Both the position numbers and the translations under genes were made by a program. From an uncultured Lactobacillus sp. (GTDB lineage Bacteria > Bacillota > Bacilli > Lactobacillales > Lactobacillaceae), in assembly GCA_937916845.1 (NCBI GenBank), contig CALFSK010000051.1:16497-80496 (forward strand): DNA of 64,000 bases, in the 5' to 3' direction. The number at the start of each line of letters is the position of its first letter. The stretch's first letter is position 1. Below the pieces are notes generated by a model, which saw only the letters and a program-made list of their open reading frames with translations, searched no databases and was not told the DNA's origin. Below are positions 35,861 through 44,463 of the stretch, piece after piece.

Positions 35861-38800
35861 TTAGTTTTGTTCATTTTTAAGATCTGCTAAGGATACCGAA
35901 ACCATTTTGGAGACACCGGATTCTTCCATGGTGACACCGTATAAGACATCGGCGTGCATCATCGTTCCCTTACGGTGCGTGATGATAACAAACTGCGTCC
36001 CCGTTTGGAAATCATTTAGATATTGACTGAAACGGTCAACGTTGGCATCGTCCAACGCGGCCTCAGCTTCATCCAAAATACTAAACGGTACTGGACGAAC
36101 CGCCAAGATTGCAAATAGCAAGGTGATGGCAGTCAAGGCTCGTTCCCCACCAGATAATAGGCTTAATCGTTGGAACTTCTTGCCAGGTGGCTGGGCCATG
36201 ATATCGACCCCGCTCGTCAGCAAGTGGGCCGGATCGGTTAAAATCAATTCGGCCTTCCCGCCACCAAACATTTGCACGAAGATCGTACTAAACTGTTCGG
36301 CAACTTTGTCAAAGGCCGTCTTAAAGCGGGTCGCGACGGTCGTATCTAAATCGGCCATCGTTTGTAATAAGTGGGCTTTGGATTCTTTCAAATCGCTAGC
36401 CTGCAGACTTAAGAAGTCGTAACGTTCCTTCACGCGGTCGAACTCTTCAATCGCGCCTAGGTTAACCGTCCCAATTTCATCCAACCCACGTTTTAACAGC
36501 TTCAACTGCTCATTAATGGCCGGCAGTTCTAAGTCACTGACGTCGCTTTGGGCCGCTTCAACCGTCAAACTATACTTTTCGGCCAAATCCGCCGTTGCGT
36601 GATCGACCTCACCAGTTAGCTTGGTTTGACTCAATTCAAGACGCCGGTAATCGTCAGTTGCGGCGGCAGCTAGTTGCTGATTGCGGACCTGTTGATCTGA
36701 AAGATCTTCAACGGTATCGTTGAGGTCGCCTAAGCGTTGGTCACAGTCTTTACGGGCCTGCAGTACTTCGGCTTGACTAGCTTTGGCCGTTTTAAGGACC
36801 GATGCCCGTTCCTGCACCGACATCTGTTGACTCGCAAGGTCCGTCTTGATTTCTTCCAAACTAGCACGCGCTTGCGTTTGCGCCTGGGTCTGCTGCTGGG
36901 CCTGTTGGTCACACTGTTCGACCTGGGCCTGCGTTTGTTTACACCGTTCCTGCAACGTGACCAGTTGTTCACGTTGCTCTTGTAACCGACTACTTTGCGC
37001 CTTTTGATAGGCTTCGTAGTCGTTTTGCTGCTGTTCAACCGTTGCCATTTGGGCTTGGTAGTCTTTCAGCTTAGCGTCGTTATCGGTCTTAGCTTGCTCG
37101 TTTCGCGCAACCTGATCTTCATAACTATCATCGGCCTGACTACGCTGGCGCTGTTCATAATCAAGGGCTTTAACCTGACGTGCCAATTGGGTCTGTTCAC
37201 TTTGAGCTGCCTGTAACTGGGCTTGGACCTGGTTCAATTGATCCTTTAAGTCACTCAGCCGTTGTTGATTCGTCTCAATCTGCGAAGAGAGGTCCTGATT
37301 AGCTTTCTTAGCGTCAGCCAAGTCCTTCTCATAGGTGATTAATTCGCCTTGCATCTGGTCAACATTCGCCGCAATCTTTTCAGCGGACTGTTGCTGTTGT
37401 AACAGTCCGTTGTCATCGTGACGGATCGCACCACCCGTAATCGCACCACTGGCTGCAATCGTTTCACCACCGACCGTGACTAATTTGCAACGGAAACGAC
37501 GGGTACGTGAAATGGCCATGGCGTGATCTAGCGTGTCAACAATGACCGTTGTGCCTAGTAAATAGCGTTTAATCGCTAGTAACTGGGGTTCACAATCGAC
37601 CAGTTCACTGGCAATGCCCAAAACACCGGGTTGTTGTTGCAACTCGTGTTCAGTATTGACGGCAAGTTGCCGGGCTTGAATCCGGTCGACTGGTAAAAAG
37701 GTCGCCCGACCGGCGTGGTTCTGCTTTAAGAAATTAACCACGACCTTGGCCGTTTGCTGAGTATCACAAACGATGTTTTGCAATTGCCCACCAAGTGCAA
37801 CTTCTACGGCTTTCGTATATGAACTCGGGACCGTTAACAGTTCCGAGACTGCCCCAGCGACACCGGCAAACTGTTGCCGATGTTGTAAGACCATCCGCAC
37901 ACCGGCGTAAAAATTAGTGTAACGTTCTTGAACCGATTGTAACGCCTCTAACCGTGACTTTTCGCGTTGCATCATCCCAGCTGCGTCTAACCACCGTTGC
38001 TGTTGCTGATCAATCTTAACGGCGTTAGCTTTAAACTGTTCCCGTTGCTGCGTTAACGCGGTTTGTTGCTGCGTCACTTGATTTTGCAAGGTACTCTGGT
38101 CACGGTTATGAACATCGACCGTCGTTTGTGCCCGCTTAAGATTAGCTTGGGCCGTCGCTAAACGTTGGGCCAACGCATCCGTTTGGTTACCCGCTTGTTG
38201 AAGCTGCTTGACTAAATTCTTAGCTTCGTTGTTCAGTTCAGCTTGAACCTGCTTCTCATCTACAAACGCATTACGCAACGCGGTTAATTGATCAGCCAAT
38301 TGTTTACGTCCCGCCTCACTAGTTGCCGTCGTCAGCTCGGCTACTGTCGCTTTCAACTGCTTGATTTGCTCGCGCTGCTGGTTCAGCTGGGCAGTTAGTT
38401 GGGTCCGTTGTTCACTCAAACTAGCCAGCTGATCCGTGGCGTTGGCCAATTCCGCTTGTAACCGACTTTGCGTGGCCTGCTGATTTTGCCGGCGTTCGGC
38501 GTCGACCCCTTGTTGGCCCTGCGTATTTTCAATCGTTTTCGTTAATTCCAAGTTTTTGGCTGCCAATTGATCTTTTAGCTGCCGTTGTTCAGCCTGTTGG
38601 GCTGTCAACGTCGCCAACTTGGTTGCACCGGCATCAACTTGTTGTTGGTACTGAGTAACGAGTGTCTTGGCACCGGTCAGCTTCTGGTTGACCGTGACTA
38701 GTTGGTCGTGCGCAATTGTAATCTTTTTGACTAAGCGTGAACGGTCTAAATCGTCATACTTTTGTTTTTGATCTTGATAATCCCGGGCTAAACTAGCTTG

Positions 38801-39421
38801 TTGCTCCAGCGGTCCTTTTTGTTGCGCGAGTTCCGCAATGATGTCATTGACCCGGTCTAAATAGTCGGTCGTTTCTGCTAGTTTAGCCTCCGTGGTACTT
38901 TTATCCTTTTTGTACTTTAAAACACCTGCAACGTCTTCGATGATGCTCCGACGATCTTCCGGTTTGGCGTTAAAGACTGCTTCGACTCGACCTTGTGAAA
39001 TAACGGAGAAGGAATCTTTTCCCAGCCCCGTATCAATCATTAAGTTGGTGATGTCTTTTAGCCGACAACTTTGGTTATTGATTAAATAATCACTGTCACC
39101 ATTCCGGAACAATTTACGGGTAATGCTGACTTCCGCATAGTCGAGTGGTAAAAAGTGGTCACTATTATCAAACGTAATCGTGACTTTTGCCATGTTGAGC
39201 GGCTTGCGGTTTGCGGAACCGGCAAAGATAACGTCGGTCATTTTTGTTCCGCGTAAGCTTTTGACGGCTTGCTCGCCCAGGACCCAGCGAATGGCTTCGA
39301 TAATGTTACTCTTACCACTACCGTTTGGGCCGACAATGCCAGTCATTCCGGCTTGAAAATCAATTTTGGTTTTATCGGCAAAGGATTTAAAGCCGCTGAT
39401 TTCTAATGATTTAAGTTGCAT
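35861..39421 (-). CDS. smc: Chromosome segregation ATPase Smc
   Basis: An 1186-residue SMC protein: Walker A GPNGSGKSNI at the N-terminus, two long coiled coils separated by the hinge (about 510-670, with GGQLQNIVCDT and GAITGGAIRHDD), the signature LSGGERALTA and Walker B SILDEAEAALDD at the C-terminus. With ScpA/ScpB it condenses and aligns chromosome arms; the scp genes are elsewhere. ATG 39421 begins the conserved MQLKSLEISGFKSF. The ftsY start follows after 27 bases, so the two are co-transcribed. Confidence 0.97.
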   Translation of the reverse strand: MQLKSLEISGFKSFADKTKIDFQAGMTGIVGPNGSGKSNIIEAIRWVLGEQAVKSLRGTKMTDVIFAGSANRKPLNMAKVTITFDNSDHFLPLDYAEVSITRKLFRNGDSDYLINNQSCRLKDITNLMIDTGLGKDSFSVISQGRVEAVFNAKPEDRRSIIEDVAGVLKYKKDKSTTEAKLAETTDYLDRVNDIIAELAQQKGPLEQQASLARDYQDQKQKYDDLDRSRLVKKITIAHDQLVTVNQKLTGAKTLVTQYQQQVDAGATKLATLTAQQAEQRQLKDQLAAKNLELTKTIENTQGQQGVDAERRQNQQATQSRLQAELANATDQLASLSEQRTQLTAQLNQQREQIKQLKATVAELTTATSEAGRKQLADQLTALRNAFVDEKQVQAELNNEAKNLVKQLQQAGNQTDALAQRLATAQANLKRAQTTVDVHNRDQSTLQNQVTQQQTALTQQREQFKANAVKIDQQQQRWLDAAGMMQREKSRLEALQSVQERYTNFYAGVRMVLQHRQQFAGVAGAVSELLTVPSSYTKAVEVALGGQLQNIVCDTQQTAKVVVNFLKQNHAGRATFLPVDRIQARQLAVNTEHELQQQPGVLGIASELVDCEPQLLAIKRYLLGTTVIVDTLDHAMAISRTRRFRCKLVTVGGETIAASGAITGGAIRHDDNGLLQQQQSAEKIAANVDQMQGELITYEKDLADAKKANQDLSSQIETNQQRLSDLKDQLNQVQAQLQAAQSEQTQLARQVKALDYEQRQRSQADDSYEDQVARNEQAKTDNDAKLKDYQAQMATVEQQQNDYEAYQKAQSSRLQEQREQLVTLQERCKQTQAQVEQCDQQAQQQTQAQTQARASLEEIKTDLASQQMSVQERASVLKTAKASQAEVLQARKDCDQRLGDLNDTVEDLSDQQVRNQQLAAAATDDYRRLELSQTKLTGEVDHATADLAEKYSLTVEAAQSDVSDLELPAINEQLKLLKRGLDEIGTVNLGAIEEFDRVKERYDFLSLQASDLKESKAHLLQTMADLDTTVATRFKTAFDKVAEQFSTIFVQMFGGGKAELILTDPAHLLTSGVDIMAQPPGKKFQRLSLLSGGERALTAITLLFAILAVRPVPFSILDEAEAALDDANVDRFSQYLNDFQTGTQFVIITHRKGTMMHADVLYGVTMEESGVSKMVSVSLADLKNEQN

Positions 39422-39538
39422 TCGACACAAACTTCCTGTAATTATTAATCGTTACTTACTGACAACGTTAAAATATCTAATACTTGTACTCATTAATGCC
39501 ATTAACAGCAGTAATCGTTATTACTACTGTTAATCGGA

Positions 39539-39708
39539 GGCTGTCACTGATGGCATCGGTCGTGAAGGTGGCTTTTGACCGGTGATTTTCCGGTCTTAGG
39601 CCACGGACGGTCTGAAACAATTACGTTCTTTGTAATTGTTTCAGGCGAAGGGCAAGACGTTTTTCAGGCTTGACCCGGTCCCACGACCGCATGTCATCAG
39701 TGACAACC
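39539..39708. repeat. Structured repeat B, copy 3
   Basis: The outer stem 39539-39553 with 39694-39708 encloses a perfect 13-base-pair hairpin (39612-39624 with 39632-39644) whose sequence differs from the other copies in paired positions. It lies between the rnc stop and the smc start. Confidence 0.88.
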
Positions 39709-39748
39709 GGACTAGGTTCATAAAAGACTAACTTTGGTTTTTTAAGAC

Positions 39749-40447
39749 CTAATCCTGCTGTTGTGCTTGGGTGTAAGCTTGGTGAGCCGCGCTTTGTTCG
39801 GCTTCCTTCTTGGAATGTCCCCAGCCTTGGCCAATCTTTTTACCATCGGCTAAGACGGCAATTTCGTAAGACCGTTCGTTGGCAGGACCATCTTGTTCAA
39901 CGAGTTGATAGTCGATGGCAACGTCGCCATCCCGTTGTAAATATTCTTGCAACGTGGTCTTATAATCAAAGACCCCATCAAAGCGACCTTCGTCCAACTT
40001 AGGAAAGATGACTTGGCGAACGAATTTCAAAACTGGTTCCCGGCCTTGATCTAGGTACAAGGCCCCAACGAAGGATTCAAAAATATCACAGAGGAGGGAA
40101 TCACGTTCCCACGCCCGTGCTTTTTGTTCCCCTTTACCTAAGCGGATATATTGTGGAAACCCGCACTCCCGCGCGAAACTGGCGAAACTATCTTCGCACA
40201 CCATCGCAGCTCGGAGGCGAGTCAACTTGCCTTGGGGCATGTCTTTATAGCGTTTGTATAAATACTCGGATACGGCTAATTCCAAGACGGCATCCCCCAA
40301 AAATTCGACCCGTTCATAAAACTTTAAGTTTTGATCCTGATGTTCATTGACGTATGAGGCCTGCGTGAAGGCTTCCGCTAATAAATCAGGGTTGTTAAAA
40401 ACGATCCCAAAACGGTCTTTGAGCATCGCGGCTAATTCTGTAATCAT
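39749..40447 (-). CDS. rnc: Ribonuclease III
   Basis: A 232-residue double-strand-specific RNase. The catalytic domain (1-155) carries the signature ERVEFLGDAVLELAVSEYL with Mg2+-binding acidic residues and CDIFESFVGALYLD. The dsRNA-binding domain follows (about 160-228, YKTTLQEYLQRDGDVAIDYQL; GWGHSKKEAEQSAAHQAY). A terminator after acpP means rnc starts a new transcript. A strongly double-stranded repeat (B copy 3) lies 40 bases beyond its stop, which could be an RNase III target. Confidence 0.96.
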   Translation of the reverse strand: MITELAAMLKDRFGIVFNNPDLLAEAFTQASYVNEHQDQNLKFYERVEFLGDAVLELAVSEYLYKRYKDMPQGKLTRLRAAMVCEDSFASFARECGFPQYIRLGKGEQKARAWERDSLLCDIFESFVGALYLDQGREPVLKFVRQVIFPKLDEGRFDGVFDYKTTLQEYLQRDGDVAIDYQLVEQDGPANERSYEIAVLADGKKIGQGWGHSKKEAEQSAAHQAYTQAQQQD

Positions 40448-40548
40448 ATTGTGCTTCCTTCCTTAAATAAAATACCGATACAATTAAATATTATACTATG
40501 ATTGGGTGTTTAATAACAATTTTATTAGGTGTGCGCCCCCTAATAATC

Positions 40549-40582
40549 AAAAAGCAGGTCCCAATTGGGAGACCTGCTTTTT
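40549..40582 (-). terminator. Terminator after acpP
   Basis: A perfect 12-base-pair stem AAAAAGCAGGTC (40549-40560) with GACCTGCTTTTT (40571-40582) lies just past the acpP stop. Confidence 0.88.
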
Positions 40583-40590
40583 GAAGACCA

Positions 40591-40836
40591 TTATTTTGCT
40601 TGGTGAGCAGCGACGTAATCGACAACTTCACCAACCGTTGAGAGCTTTTCGGCGTCTTCGTCGGAAATTTCACTTCCAAAGGTATCTTCAAGTTCCAATA
40701 CAAATTCGACAAAATCAATGGAGTCAGCGTCCAAATCTTTTTGCAAATTCATTTCATTGGTAACTTTACTTTGATCAATTTCAAAACGATCGGCAATGAT
40801 GGCCGCAATCTTGTTAAAAATTTCTTCTTTAGTCAT
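40591..40836 (-). CDS. acpP: Acyl carrier protein
   Basis: An 81-residue acidic ACP. The phosphopantetheine site is DADSIDF with Ser39; Ile replaces the usual Leu of DSL, a conservative change. ATG 40836 is 7 bases from GAGGAG; a longer reading from 40851 has no ribosome binding site. It follows plsX, the pairing expected for acyl-ACP to phospholipid supply. Confidence 0.94.
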   Translation of the reverse strand: MTKEEIFNKIAAIIADRFEIDQSKVTNEMNLQKDLDADSIDFVEFVLELEDTFGSEISDEDAEKLSTVGEVVDYVAAHQAK

Positions 40837-40874
40837 GTAGAAACTCCTCACTAACTTGAATTCACTAAAGTATT

Positions 40875-41921
40875 CTAATCGTTTTCCGCAGGCTTGTCTA
40901 CACTTGCTTGCTGATTAGCTTGTTGGGTGGCAAAGTACTCCGCCACACCGGGCACAAGATCCGTGCTAACCATCTGACGAATTTGACGGATCGTGTTAAC
41001 GATGGTTGGCGCTTTACTGGAACCGTGCGCCTTCACAACGGGCGCCTGCAAACCTAATAAGACGGCCCCGCCGTACTGTGAATAGTCCATTTGTGAGCGA
41101 ATCTGATTGAAGCCGTTCTTTAGCAGTAAACCACCTAGCTTACCACCGACCCCGGTATTATAAACGGCGTCCTTAACTAATCCCAGCATAGAACGGGCAG
41201 TTCCTTCAATACTCTTCAAAACGGCGTTACCGGTAAAACCGTCAGTAACGACGACGTCCGCAACTCCGTTCAATAAATCACGAGATTCAACGTTACCAAC
41301 AAAGTTAATGTCAGCCGTCTGGGAAAGTAATTCAAAGGCCGCCTTATGCACCTTATTGCCCTTATCGTCTTCCGTCCCATTATTAAGTAAAGCGACCCGC
41401 GGATTCTTCGCGTGCATCATGCGTTCCGCGTAATAAGTGCCTAACACACCGTATTGTTGCAAGTTCAACGGCTTACTGTCGGCGTTAGCCCCAATGTCCA
41501 TCATCACAAAGTTCGACTGGTTCGCATTGCGAACGACGGGTAAAGCCGTAACTAATCCGGGACGGTCAATCCCTTTGATTCGGCCAACAATAAATAACCC
41601 GGCTGCTAATACCGCACCCGAATTACCGGCAGAGAAAAAGGCATCAGCCTGACCGTCTTTAACGGCTTGGGCAGCCATCACGATCGATGAGTTCTTTTTG
41701 CGGCGCACGGCCCGTACCGGTTCGTCTTCCATCGTGATCACTTCGTCAGCGTTAATAATTTGGATGCGTTCCCGGTTCTTTAACTGGGCAGTAATGACGT
41801 CCCGTTGACCGTAAAGTAAAAAGACCGTGTCCTCAAATAAGTCGCGGGCCTGTTCGACCCCTTCAATTACTGCGTTAGGGGCGTAGTCGCCACCCATGGC
41901 ATCGATCGCAATTTTGATCAT
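40875..41921 (-). CDS. plsX: Phosphate acyltransferase
   Basis: A 348-residue enzyme turning acyl-ACP into acyl-phosphate, the first step of phosphatidic acid synthesis. The N-terminus IKIAIDAMGGDYAP is diagnostic; FFSAGNSGAVLAAGLF and VTDGFTGNAVLKS are further signatures. ATG 41921 (MIKIAI) is favoured; upstream codons extend into the recG spacer. The recG stop is only 30 bases upstream and acpP follows 38 bases later, so recG-plsX-acpP form an operon. Confidence 0.96.
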   Translation of the reverse strand: MIKIAIDAMGGDYAPNAVIEGVEQARDLFEDTVFLLYGQRDVITAQLKNRERIQIINADEVITMEDEPVRAVRRKKNSSIVMAAQAVKDGQADAFFSAGNSGAVLAAGLFIVGRIKGIDRPGLVTALPVVRNANQSNFVMMDIGANADSKPLNLQQYGVLGTYYAERMMHAKNPRVALLNNGTEDDKGNKVHKAAFELLSQTADINFVGNVESRDLLNGVADVVVTDGFTGNAVLKSIEGTARSMLGLVKDAVYNTGVGGKLGGLLLKNGFNQIRSQMDYSQYGGAVLLGLQAPVVKAHGSSKAPTIVNTIRQIRQMVSTDLVPGVAEYFATQQANQQASVDKPAEND

Positions 41922-41951
41922 CTTGTCACCATTTCCTCTCGTATTCACCAG

Positions 41952-43991
41952 CTAGTCTAAGGTTCCGACCGCCGCTAATTTCACTTTTAAATATTGGGCC
42001 AGTGCCCGGTTGTCCGGTTGGTCTTGCCAATCTGGCTGTTGCACAATGGCGTGTGCGTCCTGCTGCGCAACTTGTAAAACATTTAAGTCCGCAATCGGAT
42101 CACCAACTTTAAAGGCCGGCATCCCCGACTGTTTGACGCCCAACACGTCCCCAGCGCCCCGTAATTCTAAGTCCTTTTGGGCAAGCACGAAACCATTGGT
42201 CGTTTCGGTCATAGTCTTCATCCGTTCAATCCCTTGTTGATTTTTGGGATCAGCCACTAAAATACAGAACGACGCTTTGCTTCCCCGGCCGACCCGGCCC
42301 CGCAATTGATGAAGCTGAGCCAAACCAAACCGGTCAGCATCGTAGATCATCATGATGGTGGCGTTCTTCACGTCAACCCCCACTTCAATGACCGTCGTTG
42401 AGACTAACACTTGTAGGTCACCCGCCTTAAATTCAGCCATAACGGCTTCCTTTTCCTCCGGTTTTAACCGACCGTGTAGAAGTCCAACTTTAATCGACGG
42501 ACCAAAGTAATCTTGCAAATTAGCGGATAACGCTTCGGCATTTTTAACGTCCAGCGTTTCCGATTCTTCAATCAACGGGGTCACCACGTAGGCTTGTGAA
42601 CCAGCGTCGATTTGTTGCCGCACAAAACTCAGCGCCGAATTGGCCTGATTACTGCGCACCCACGTCGTCTGGATCGGTTGGCGACCCGCGGGCAATTCAT
42701 CAATTTCTGACACGTCCATCTCACCATACGCAGTAATCGCTAAGGTTCGGGGAATCGGCGTCGCCGTCATGGCCAACGCATCGGGCTGACCACCCTTTTG
42801 TCGGAAAGCCGCCCGTTGATTGACCCCGAAACGGTGTTGCTCATCCGTAATGACCAATCCTAAGTTGGCGTACTCGACTCCGTCTTGAATCAGGGCGTGC
42901 GTCCCAATCAAGAGATTGATTTCACCAGCAGCTAGAGCCGCAAGCAACGTCTTGCGGGCCGCGGGCTTCGTTGAACCTGTCAGCAACGCAACGTTGACAC
43001 CGGTATCCGCAAACACCCGCGCCAAGTTATTGGCGTGTTGTTCCGCCAAGATTTCAGTCGGTGCCATTAAGGCCGCCTGATAACCAGCGGTAATGGCCGC
43101 ATACATCACAATGGCCGCCACGATCGTTTTACCAGAACCCACGTCCCCTTGTAACAACCGGTTCATGTGTTGTGGTGATTTTAAATCCAGACAGATTTCA
43201 TTGACCACCCGTTTTTGCGCGTGGGTCAATTCAAACGGCAACGTCTTGATGAACGCCTTTAAACGGTCATTGTCATAGTGAATCGCAATCCCGTTGGTCG
43301 TCGCGTCATTTTTCTTGAGCGCCTGCATCTGCATTTGAAATAATAAGAACTCTTCGTAAGTAGCGGATCGGCGTGCCGCCGCAGACGCATCCTGACTAGC
43401 TGGAAAATGCATATCATGGACCATCTGGCGCCGTGATAGCAACCGGTACTTCGTCTTTAAGGCCGGTGGCACGATGTCGACCAACAAATCGGCGTAACTG
43501 TCATACGCCTGTTTAATCAACTTTTGAAGCGTCGTTTGCCGAACCGATTTACTAGCGGGATAAATCGACCCAAACGCTTCGTCGGCATTATTAGGATTAA
43601 TGATTTTCATCCCGGTCAAGCTGCTGCGCTTGGCGTCCCACTTACCGTAAACAGCAATCGGTTGGCCCGTCTCAATTTGTTTCATCAAATACGGCTGGTT
43701 AAAAAAAGTCACCATGTAAACGTCGTGTTCAATCAACAGCCGAAAGTTTAAGCGGTTCTTTTTACGGCCAAACCGTGCGAGAACCGGTTCCGAAGCGACG
43801 GTTCCCTTTAAAGTCACTTTTTCCTGATCAGCAATTTCATTAACATCTTTGACTTGGAGATCATCGTAGCGAAAGGGATAGTACGTTAAAAGGTCGGCGA
43901 CCGTATTAATTCCTAGTTCCGCTAACGCTTTTTGTCGCGCTGGACCAACACCGCTCAGCGTTCCCACGGCGTCACTTAATTGTTGTGCCAT
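41952..43991 (-). CDS. recG: ATP-dependent DNA helicase RecG
   Basis: A 679-residue branch-migration helicase acting on stalled forks. The N-terminal wedge/OB domain (about 50-170) precedes helicase motifs: Walker A GDVGSGKTIVAA, DEQHRFG (motif II), TATPIPRT (motif III), and motifs V-VI with STTVIEVGVDVKNA and QLRGRVGRG. It is the first gene of the recG-plsX-acpP operon. Confidence 0.97.
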   Translation of the reverse strand: MAQQLSDAVGTLSGVGPARQKALAELGINTVADLLTYYPFRYDDLQVKDVNEIADQEKVTLKGTVASEPVLARFGRKKNRLNFRLLIEHDVYMVTFFNQPYLMKQIETGQPIAVYGKWDAKRSSLTGMKIINPNNADEAFGSIYPASKSVRQTTLQKLIKQAYDSYADLLVDIVPPALKTKYRLLSRRQMVHDMHFPASQDASAAARRSATYEEFLLFQMQMQALKKNDATTNGIAIHYDNDRLKAFIKTLPFELTHAQKRVVNEICLDLKSPQHMNRLLQGDVGSGKTIVAAIVMYAAITAGYQAALMAPTEILAEQHANNLARVFADTGVNVALLTGSTKPAARKTLLAALAAGEINLLIGTHALIQDGVEYANLGLVITDEQHRFGVNQRAAFRQKGGQPDALAMTATPIPRTLAITAYGEMDVSEIDELPAGRQPIQTTWVRSNQANSALSFVRQQIDAGSQAYVVTPLIEESETLDVKNAEALSANLQDYFGPSIKVGLLHGRLKPEEKEAVMAEFKAGDLQVLVSTTVIEVGVDVKNATIMMIYDADRFGLAQLHQLRGRVGRGSKASFCILVADPKNQQGIERMKTMTETTNGFVLAQKDLELRGAGDVLGVKQSGMPAFKVGDPIADLNVLQVAQQDAHAIVQQPDWQDQPDNRALAQYLKVKLAAVGTLD

Positions 43992-44065
43992 CTCCGCACA
44001 CCCTTTCCGAAAGATTATGTGTCAATTATACCAAAGACTTTAATGACTGACCAAACACCTAGTTA

Positions 44066-44101
44066 CCGCTCCGTCGGGTAGCCTTAGTGTGCTCAAAACA
44101 G
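44066..44101. repeat. Deletion remnant of repeat A
   Basis: The sequence CCGCTCCGTCGGGTAGCC then TTAGTGTGCTCAAAACAG joins the left outer arm of repeat A directly to the sequence found after its right arm (compare 3203-3230 and 3374-3383). About 150 internal bases are missing. Confidence 0.75.
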
Positions 44102-44129
44102 ACTTTCTATTATGATTTGGATAATCAGA

Positions 44130-44303
44130 GGTTGTCACTGATGATATCGGTCGTGAAGGTGGTGTTGGCACGGCGTTTTTTTGCCGGTCATACACCACGG
44201 ACAGTCCGGAACAATTGCGCTTTTTGCAATTATTCCGGGCGAGGGACTAGACCGCTTCCCAGGCTAGGACCGGCCCCACGACCGCATGTCATCAGTGACA
44301 ACC
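44130..44303. repeat. Structured repeat B, copy 4
   Basis: A perfect 15-base-pair outer stem (44130-44144 with 44289-44303) contains the GGTCGTG/CACGACC inner stem. The first internal hairpin has diverged strongly (GTGGTGT with ACACCAC) but still pairs. Confidence 0.88.
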
Positions 44304-44391
44304 GGACTAACTCACAAGTGATTAATTTGTATTAGTCTAAATACCGATACAACAGTAATCAATCCCTAAATTTAACTTTCAATCTTTAATT
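44304..44391. repeat. Repeat B right flank, shared with 3575-3660
   Basis: This flank is nearly identical to the one after B copy 1, including CAACAGTAATCAATC and CTAAATTTAACTTTCAA. It then runs into the fakA 3' region. Confidence 0.75.
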
Positions 44392-44398
44392 AAAACAC

Positions 44399-44433
44399 AA
44401 AAAGGGACTGGCACCTTAACAAGCCCAACCCCA
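44399..44433 (-). terminator. Probable terminator after fakA
   Basis: GGGGTTGGGC and GCCAGTCCC can form an imperfect stem on the minus strand, followed by TTTTTGTG. Pairing is weak. Confidence 0.4.
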
Positions 44434-44463
44434 ATCTGCATGATCTATTTAATTAAGCTAACT

